Assembly (NCBI GenBank): GCA_030632925.1
Contig: DAOVTU010000149.1
Span: forward strand, 1-6,909
Reading direction: 5' to 3'
Source of the DNA: Candidatus Krumholzibacteriia bacterium
GTDB taxonomy: Bacteria > Krumholzibacteriota > Krumholzibacteriia > LZORAL124-64-63
DNA length: 6,909 nt
This document shows, in pieces, positions 1 through 4,803 of the stretch; position 1 is the stretch's first letter; each line of letters begins with the position of its first letter. The translations under genes were made by a program, and so were the position numbers. The notes under the pieces were generated by a model. The model saw nothing but the letters and a program-made list of their open reading frames with translations. It did not search any database and was not told the origin of the DNA.

Positions 1-405
1 CAAGACGTCCATGCTTTGGGCGCGGGTGATACGCGGCACCATTTCCAGGGAGAACGCGGTCACGCCCTTTTTCGCCATGGCACTGGTGGCGGTCGGATTG
101 CCCAACGGATCCTGCATGCCGATGACGACCTGGCCGGCCTTGGTCGACTCCAGGCCAGCCGCTTCGGCATCCACACCGGGGCCGTTGATCTGCAGGATGA
201 TGTCGGATTTGGCAAAAAGATCGGACCGCGAAACGATCTCAGCCCCCTTGCCCTGATATTCAGCGGTGGGGTATCCGGCGGCTTCGCCCGCCCCATCCTC
301 GACCACAATTTGCAAGCCGGCTTTCACCAGCGGCGGTACCGATGCCGGTACCAGGGCCACGCGTTTTTCGCCGGGACCTTGCTCCCGGGCGATGCCAACG
401 ATCAT
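1..405 (-). CDS. pntA: NAD(P) transhydrogenase subunit alpha (PntA), N-terminal part; 3' end cut by window edge
   Basis: PntA supplies the NAD(H)-binding part of the membrane transhydrogenase, which couples proton flow to hydride transfer between NADH and NADP+. The 135 visible codons form the start of the AlaDH/PNT N-terminal domain. The protein opens MIVGIAREQGPGEKRVALVP, the usual family start with the RVALVP strand, then has VVEDGAGEAAGYP at about residues 35-47 and ends in EMVPRITRAQSMDVL. The RITRAQSMDVLSS-type stretch is typical of PntA and separates it from alanine dehydrogenase, the closest alternative. The ATG at 403-405 has a GGGAG Shine-Dalgarno at 412-416 with a 6-base spacer. 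The NAD-binding Rossmann part and any membrane segments lie beyond the left edge, so it cannot be told whether alpha is one chain or split into alpha1/alpha2. pntB is expected further left. The gene is transcribed away from the rest of the window. Confidence 0.9.
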   Translation of the reverse strand, partial: MIVGIAREQGPGEKRVALVPASVPPLVKAGLQIVVEDGAGEAAGYPTAEYQGKGAEIVSRSDLFAKSDIILQINGPGVDAEAAGLESTKAGQVVIGMQDPLGNPTATSAMAKKGVTAFSLEMVPRITRAQSMDVL

Positions 406-445
406 AATGAACTCCCGTCTCAAGTATTCCAATCAGCCGGGCTTT

Positions 446-474
446 CCCGCATCGGCAGAAAGCACCAATGCGGG
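446..474 (-). promoter_or_regulatory. Hairpin in the predicted pntA 5' leader
   Basis: CCCGCAT at 446-452 is an exact inverse complement of ATGCGGG at 468-474. This gives a 7-bp, GC-rich stem with a 15-base loop about 40 bases upstream of the pntA start. There is no T tract on the downstream side in the pntA direction, so it is not an intrinsic terminator. It may only stabilise the leader mRNA. No known riboswitch class was recognised. Confidence 0.35.
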
Positions 475-490
475 GTAAATTACACCACTT

Positions 491-519
491 ATTGTATACG
501 CGCCTCCGGGAACCGTCAA
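491..519 (-). promoter_or_regulatory. Sigma-70-type promoter for pntA
   Basis: Read on the minus strand, TTGACG (514-519) and TACAAT (491-496) are separated by exactly 17 bases (497-513). Each box matches the housekeeping consensus at 5 of 6 positions. Transcription would start near 484, giving a leader of about 79 bases before the pntA ATG. This is the best promoter match in the window. It rests on sequence match alone. Confidence 0.65.
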
Positions 520-689
520 CGCAAGTGATTGCAATGGGATAATGGTCGGATGATATGGCATATTATTGAATAGACGTTGCCAGAAAAGGCATAAACCGAG
601 CAAATAGTATCGCTAAACTCCATGATTTTTGACCATCAAGACCTAAATAGCTCCGAATTGTCAGTATTTTGCAGTTTTGGATTAGATCG

Positions 690-718
690 TTGTTTTCCTA
701 TTCACATTATGGTATTAT
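690..718 (+). promoter_or_regulatory. Extended -10 promoter for the secreted jelly-roll protein
   Basis: TATTAT at 713-718 matches the -10 consensus at 5 of 6 positions. It is preceded by TGG (710-712), an extended -10 element. A weak -35 box, TTGTTT (690-695), sits at the ideal 17-base spacing. The start would be near 725, about 40 bases before the start codon. A second, weaker option is TTGTCA (658-663) with TTAGAT (682-687) at 18 bases, which would start near 694 and give a longer leader. Confidence 0.5.
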
Positions 719-720
719 AC

Positions 721-750
721 GCTAAACCCGTGAGATTTAGCTCATTCTCA
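721..750 (+). promoter_or_regulatory. Dyad symmetry at the transcription start / leader structure
   Basis: GCTAAA (721-726) and TTTAGC (736-741) form a perfect 6-bp inverted repeat with a 9-base centre. TGAGA inside that centre (731-735) is in turn complementary to TCTCA (746-750), which ends one base before the Shine-Dalgarno region. If transcription starts near 725, the dyad spans the start site and fits a repressor operator. If it starts upstream, near 694, the RNA could form a hairpin or H-type pseudoknot beside the ribosome binding site. Both readings are inference. Confidence 0.35.
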
Positions 751-751
751 G

Positions 752-757
752 AAGGAG
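752..757 (+). promoter_or_regulatory. Ribosome binding site that decides a TTG start
   Basis: AAGGAG lies 6 bases before TTG at 764-766. No ATG or GTG lies at usable spacing, and the codons after TTG encode a textbook signal peptide starting MKKSLLL. The TTG is therefore taken as the true start. Confidence 0.85.
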
Positions 758-763
758 ACACCC

Positions 764-1504
764 TTGAAAAAATCACTATTGTTGACCGTTTCGGTGCTGC
801 TGATCGCCAGTGTTGCAGTTGCCGCTGTTATCGTTTCTGACACCTTCAGCTACGCTGATGGTTCCCTGGTTGGCAACGGCATGTGGGCCTCTCACAGCGG
901 TACCGCTGGTGACTTCCAGGTCGTTGCCGGACAGGCTGTCGTGACCCACGGCGCTCCTTCCGAAGACGTGAACCTTCCCTTCGCAGCCACCGGTGGCGGC
1001 GACGTTTTCTTCAGCTTCGACTTCTCGGTTGATGACCTGGGTGCCCCGTACTCCGGTGGAACCGACTTTGAGTACTTCGCGCATTTCAAGGATGACGGCT
1101 TCAACTTCCGCGGCCGCATGGACATCCAGGCCCCGAACGGCGCCGGCGATTACACGGTTGGTATCTCGTCCATCGGTTCGACCGCTGACGTGACCTACCC
1201 GCTGGACATGACCTACGGCATGACCTACAACGTCATCGTGCGTTACGATCAGGATGCCAACATTGCCCAGATGTGGATCGATGCCTCCATGGACACCGAC
1301 CTGTCCGTGACCGGCCTGGACGAGGCTGATCCTGGTACCCCGATCACCGGCTTCGCCCTGCGCCAGTCGGACTCGACCATGAACGAGACCATCCGCGTCG
1401 ACAACCTGGTCGTTTCCAACGACTGTGCTGATGTCTTCGCTGGCTGTGGCCCGGTTGGCGTGGAAGAGCAGACCTGGGGCGGCGTCAAAAGCATGTTCCG
1501 CTAG
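764..1504 (+). CDS. Secreted concanavalin-A-like (jelly-roll) protein with a short basic C-terminal tail
   Basis: This 246-residue protein is probably exported. Residues 1-21 form a signal peptide: KK, then a hydrophobic core, then AVAA, with cleavage near residue 20 or 21. The mature part begins with the DTFSYADGSLVGNGMWASH pattern often seen at the start of bacterial jelly-roll/LamG-like domains. It continues as a beta-rich, Asp/Gly-rich domain to about residue 217, closing with the strand RVDNLVV. After two cysteines (221 and 228), which could form a disulfide, comes the tail EEQTWGGVKSMFR. No catalytic residues were recognised, so a binding or structural surface role is more likely than an enzyme. 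Codon use is regular and the frame is intact. It has its own promoter and terminator, so it is a single-gene unit, and the strong RBS suggests good expression. The fold assignment is by pattern only; the exact family is not recognised. Confidence 0.8.
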   Translation: MKKSLLLTVSVLLIASVAVAAVIVSDTFSYADGSLVGNGMWASHSGTAGDFQVVAGQAVVTHGAPSEDVNLPFAATGGGDVFFSFDFSVDDLGAPYSGGTDFEYFAHFKDDGFNFRGRMDIQAPNGAGDYTVGISSIGSTADVTYPLDMTYGMTYNVIVRYDQDANIAQMWIDASMDTDLSVTGLDEADPGTPITGFALRQSDSTMNETIRVDNLVVSNDCADVFAGCGPVGVEEQTWGGVKSMFR

Positions 1505-1543
1505 AGTCTACTTGCTCGACTTACTATCCTGAGGGATAGAGAG

Positions 1544-1577
1544 AACCCCCTGTGGCCTTTGGCTGCAGGGGGTTTTT
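1544..1577 (+). terminator. Intrinsic (Rho-independent) terminator
   Basis: AACCCCCTG (1544-1552) pairs perfectly with CAGGGGGTT (1566-1574), and the inner GCC/GGC (1555-1557 with 1561-1563) can extend the stem around a TTT loop. A run of five T follows (1573-1577). It lies 40 bases after the stop of the secreted-protein gene and isolates that gene from the sigma factor gene downstream. Confidence 0.9.
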
Positions 1578-1614
1578 CGTAGCCAGTGCCGGCGCAAAAC
1601 TGTACCATATTCGT

Positions 1615-2193
1615 ATGAATTACGAACAAGACCCCGACATCACTCGTCTTCTGCTCGAATTCGACCCCCAGCTCACCCTCGCACCCGGATCCCAGGAACG
1701 CCTGTTGGAACGGGTCTACGCCGAGTTGCGCGCCACCGCCAGAGGCCTGATGTCCCGCGAGCGCATTGAGCACACCCTGCAACCCACCGCCCTGGTCCAC
1801 GAAGCCTGGCTGAAAATCATCAACCAGGATCGCGTGCAGTGGCAGGACCGGGCCCACTTTCTGGGCATCGCCGCACGCTGCATGCGCCAGGTTCTGGTGG
1901 ACCACGCGCGAGCCCACGGCGCGGCCAAGCGCGGCGGCGATTTCCATCAGGTCACCCTCGATGAAGGACTGCTCGCCGGCGCCTCCCAGGAACTGCAACT
2001 GCTGGATCTGGATGGTTGCCTGAACAGGCTGGCCGAGCTGGACCCCCGGGCCTCACAAGTGGCCGAGATGCGCATTTTCGGTGGGGCCACCGTGGCCGAA
2101 ATTGCCCACAACCTGCAGGTCTCCAAACGCACCGTTGACGGCGACTGGTCCATGGCGCGGCTGTGGCTGAGTCGCGAGCTGGAGGCCGGTTGA
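1615..2193 (+). CDS. ECF-like RNA polymerase sigma factor (TIGR02999 / Sigma70_ECF type)
   Basis: The 192-residue product would direct RNA polymerase to a set of target promoters. Residues about 28-98 form sigma region 2, including ERVYAELRATARGLMSRER, then LQPTALVHEAWLKI, then the DRAHFLGIAARCMRQVLVDHARAH stretch characteristic of this subfamily. Residues about 134-188 form region 4, with a helix-turn-helix around ATVAEIAHNLQVSKRTVDGDW. The linker between them is short, and no extra C-terminal domain is present. I chose ATG 1615. The frame stays open back to a GTG at 1552, but that codon lies inside the terminator hairpin, and the extra residues would add nothing family-like. There is no clear Shine-Dalgarno before 1615, which is odd. 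The stop overlaps the start of the kinase gene, which points to kinase control of this sigma factor or its regulon. No anti-sigma gene is seen. Confidence 0.92.
   Translation: MNYEQDPDITRLLLEFDPQLTLAPGSQERLLERVYAELRATARGLMSRERIEHTLQPTALVHEAWLKIINQDRVQWQDRAHFLGIAARCMRQVLVDHARAHGAAKRGGDFHQVTLDEGLLAGASQELQLLDLDGCLNRLAELDPRASQVAEMRIFGGATVAEIAHNLQVSKRTVDGDWSMARLWLSRELEAG
2181..2185 (+). promoter_or_regulatory. Ribosome binding site for the kinase, inside the sigma gene
   Basis: GGAGG sits 7 bases before the ATG at 2193-2195, within the last codons of the sigma gene. This selects ATG 2193 over the upstream in-frame ATG at 2163 and supports coupled translation. Confidence 0.7.
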
Positions 2194-4766
2194 TGGACCG
2201 CGAATTTTTCCAACTGGCCAAGGAAATTCTCATCTCCACCCTGGAGTTGCCTGCGGATCAGCGCGCGGACTATTTGCGCCAGGTGTGCGGCGACCGGTCC
2301 GACCTTTTAGCCGAAGTGCAGAGCCTGCTGGCCCGGCAGGATGCGCCCTCTTCCCTGGTCGAAGGCGGTGTGGTGCGGGTCAGCCGCCCGATGCCTACGA
2401 CCATCGGCCCCTACCAGGTGATAGAGATCCTGGGCGAAGGCGGCATGGGTGTGGTTTACCGCGGGCGCCAGAGCACGCCCATCAAGCGCGATGTGGCCAT
2501 CAAGATCCTGCACGCCGGCCTGAATACGGAGCGGGTGCTCGAACGTTTCGCCTGGGAACGGCGCTCCCTCGCGCGCATGAACCATCCCAACATCGCCAGC
2601 ATTTTGGACGCCGGCACGGCCGACGATGGCCACCCGTACGTGGTGTTGGAGCTGATCGACGGCACGCCGGTGACCAACTGGTGCCGGGAACACGAGGGCT
2701 CCATCGACCAACGCCTGATTATGATGGAAAAAATCTGCCAGGCGGTGCAGCACGCCCATGACCGTGGCGTTTTGCACCGTGACCTAAAACCCGGCAATAT
2801 CCTGGTGCGCGACATAGACGGCCAACCCACCCCTTGTATCATCGACTTCGGCATCGCCAAGGCCCTCGACGATACGCAGGACGGAGAGGCCAGTATCGAA
2901 CTGACCATGGAAGGCCAACAGGTGGGCACGCCCGCCTATATGAGCCCCGAACAACTGGCCGGACGCACCGATGAAGTGGATGTGCGCACCGACGTCTACG
3001 CCTTGGGAGTCATCCTTTACGAACTGCTGGCAGGGCGCCGACCTTTCGACGATGAACACCTGAAGGGAAGCCAGAGTCGGAACAACCCGCCGCTGCCCAG
3101 CAAGGCTGCTGCGCAGAACCCACTGAAGGGCGACCTGGACAATATTTGCCTGATGGCCATCCGGCCGGAGGCCGAGCGGCGATACCGTTCAGCGGCCGAC
3201 CTGGCTGGCGACCTGGTGCGGCACCGCGAAGGGCAACCGGTGCATGCGTCACCCGACAGCTGGCGCTACCGAATGGGCAAGTCCGCCCGGCGCAATCCGG
3301 TGCAGGTTTCATTGGCGGCAGCCGTTTTGGTATTTGTGCTGTCCGGAGTGTTCTTTTTGGCCTACCACGCCCGCCGCCTGGACACCGAACGTGACCGGGC
3401 GCTGGTCGCCGAAAGCCTGGCCCACCAGGAGGCCGCAGCTGCCGAAAATATAGCAGGCTTCCTGGAAGGCCTTTTTCTGGACATGGACCCCCACCAGGAT
3501 GGCCCAGCCGCCACGACAGCCCTTGAACTGTTGGACAATGGCGCAGCTCGATTGGGTGACGAATTGCAGGAACAACCCGGCACCCGCGGCCGCCTCTGGA
3601 ATATCATGGGTCGGGTGAATCAGAATATCTCTCGTCACGAGGTGGCCGAAACCCAGGCCCGTCAGGCACTGACGGCGTATGCCGAAGTGCCAGACTCCAC
3701 GGCCACCTATCAGCAGAGAGCCGAGACTTTCGAGATGCTGTCTGCAGCCCTGCACGACATGGGGCGCTACGCCGAGGCCGAAATCGCCTCCCGCCATACT
3801 CTGGAGCTCTACAGTCGCGCCGTGCCGGAGCCGGACGTTGTTCACCTTCGTCGCCTGACGGGCCTGGCCATTGCCGTCCAGGCTCAGGGCCGTCTGGTCG
3901 AAGCCCAGGACATGTTCCAGATGGGCATCGAGCAAAGTCATGCCCTGGGTGAAGCGGGTGCAGCAGAAGGCGCCATCATGCAGGACATGCGCGGCTATAT
4001 TCTTTACAAGCGGGGGTACTACAAGGAGTCACTCGCCGACGTGACGGCCGCCTTGGCTACCAACCGGCAGCTGTTGCCGGGTGACAGCATGGAGCTGGTT
4101 TCCTCGTTGAACAATGTTGGCGGCATGAACCTCGAGTACGGCAACCTGGATAAGGCCGAGGTGCACATTGTCGAATCCAAAGAAATGCTGGAACGCATTT
4201 TTCAGGGCAAGGACAATCCGGCCATCACCCGGTCCATGTTTCATCTGGCCCGCATTGCTCTGGCCAGACAGGACACCGCCGCGGCCGTTGCCGGTTTCGA
4301 GGAGGCCTATACCCAATCGATTCGGCAACTTGGTCCTGACAATCCCAGTACCTGGCGTACCGCCGAAGGCCTGGCCCGGGCGCGGTACCTGCAGGGACGG
4401 TGGCCCGAAGCGCGCGACCTGCACCTGCAGGCTCTGGCTGGCTGGGCGGAAAATGCCGGTCTGAACAACATCCGTACTCTTGACTGCCGGCGTCGGTATG
4501 GTCGTTTTCTTCTGGATACGGGAGACCTGGCCAGGGCCCGCAAGGAACTGGAACTGACCATCGCCGGCTATGAAAAAGATTTCGAGCCGAGCCACCCAAA
4601 ACTGCATGGCGCGCGGGTGGAACTGGCTGCAGTTCTTTTGGCCCAGGGCGACAACAATACCGCCAGATCCCTCTTGCAGAAGGCCCTGCCGGCACTGGTG
4701 GAAACCTTCGGCAACGACGGGGAAATCTGCGTACGGGCCCGCAACTTATTGGCCCGGGCAGGCTGA
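2193..4766 (+). CDS. Membrane Ser/Thr protein kinase with C-terminal TPR repeats (PknB-like)
   Basis: This 857-residue Hanks-type kinase has a short helical N-terminal region (1-65), a kinase domain (about 73-345), one membrane segment (about 372-391), and a long alpha-helical, TPR-rich region (about 410-857). All catalytic landmarks are present: glycine loop GEGGMG (81-86), Lys104 in VAIK, Glu122 in the C helix, HRDLKPGN (195-202, Asp197), DFG (218-220), GTPAYMSPE (245-253) and Asp267 in DVYALG. It should therefore be an active RD kinase facing the cytoplasm, with the TPR part on the other side of the membrane as a sensor or protein-binding surface. TPR-like repeats are visible around 515-540, 600-625, 640-665, 685-710 and 805-835. 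The gene overlaps the sigma gene by one base (TGATG). The kinase may phosphorylate the sigma factor or a partner; that is inference from pairing. Only 37 bases separate its stop from the convergent lipoprotein gene, and no clear terminator lies between them. Confidence 0.93.
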   Translation: MDREFFQLAKEILISTLELPADQRADYLRQVCGDRSDLLAEVQSLLARQDAPSSLVEGGVVRVSRPMPTTIGPYQVIEILGEGGMGVVYRGRQSTPIKRDVAIKILHAGLNTERVLERFAWERRSLARMNHPNIASILDAGTADDGHPYVVLELIDGTPVTNWCREHEGSIDQRLIMMEKICQAVQHAHDRGVLHRDLKPGNILVRDIDGQPTPCIIDFGIAKALDDTQDGEASIELTMEGQQVGTPAYMSPEQLAGRTDEVDVRTDVYALGVILYELLAGRRPFDDEHLKGSQSRNNPPLPSKAAAQNPLKGDLDNICLMAIRPEAERRYRSAADLAGDLVRHREGQPVHASPDSWRYRMGKSARRNPVQVSLAAAVLVFVLSGVFFLAYHARRLDTERDRALVAESLAHQEAAAAENIAGFLEGLFLDMDPHQDGPAATTALELLDNGAARLGDELQEQPGTRGRLWNIMGRVNQNISRHEVAETQARQALTAYAEVPDSTATYQQRAETFEMLSAALHDMGRYAEAEIASRHTLELYSRAVPEPDVVHLRRLTGLAIAVQAQGRLVEAQDMFQMGIEQSHALGEAGAAEGAIMQDMRGYILYKRGYYKESLADVTAALATNRQLLPGDSMELVSSLNNVGGMNLEYGNLDKAEVHIVESKEMLERIFQGKDNPAITRSMFHLARIALARQDTAAAVAGFEEAYTQSIRQLGPDNPSTWRTAEGLARARYLQGRWPEARDLHLQALAGWAENAGLNNIRTLDCRRRYGRFLLDTGDLARARKELELTIAGYEKDFEPSHPKLHGARVELAAVLLAQGDNNTARSLLQKALPALVETFGNDGEICVRARNLLARAG

Positions 4767-4803
4767 GCCCACCCGGACCAACTCCCTCCAACCCACTCCT
4801 GAC

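Larger units (their letters stand above)
406..763. other. Divergent intergenic control region, AT-richer than its neighbours
   Basis: These 358 bases separate the leftward pntA and the rightward secreted-protein gene. No convincing gene is present: the short open frames (for example 622-840 plus) lack a Shine-Dalgarno and protein-like composition. The part from about 530 to 750 is clearly AT-richer than the coding DNA on both sides. It holds a promoter for pntA, a promoter for the rightward gene, a 7-bp hairpin in the pntA leader and a dyad at 721-741. Nothing further was recognised in 520-655. Confidence 0.75.

Noticed and set aside
1..405. Alanine dehydrogenase as the identity of the leftmost gene
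   Set aside because: The two families share this N-terminal domain, but the EMVPRITRAQSMDVL stretch is the PntA form.
611..727. CGCTAAAC occurring at 611-618 and 720-727 as a true direct-repeat element
   Set aside because: Only 8 bases match exactly, with weak similarity beyond them, in an AT-rich spacer. It is mentioned only as possible support for an operator half-site.
1552..1614. GTG 1552 as start of the sigma factor (213 residues)
   Set aside because: The GTG lies in the terminator stem-loop. The 21 extra residues are not family-like, and ATG 1615 gives the normal length and N-terminus.
1501..1998. A 165-codon minus-strand open frame across the sigma gene and terminator
   Set aside because: It is antisense to the conserved sigma region 2 and runs through the intrinsic terminator; treated as a shadow.
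3309..3941. A 210-codon minus-strand open frame inside the kinase gene
   Set aside because: It is antisense to the membrane segment and TPR region, with no RBS or recognisable protein pattern. The plus-strand kinase explains this DNA fully.
4734..4756. CGGGCC/GGCCCG hairpin at the end of the kinase gene as a terminator
   Set aside because: The stem is only 6 bp with an 11-base loop, lies within codons, and has no T run on either side. In GC-rich DNA this is expected by chance.
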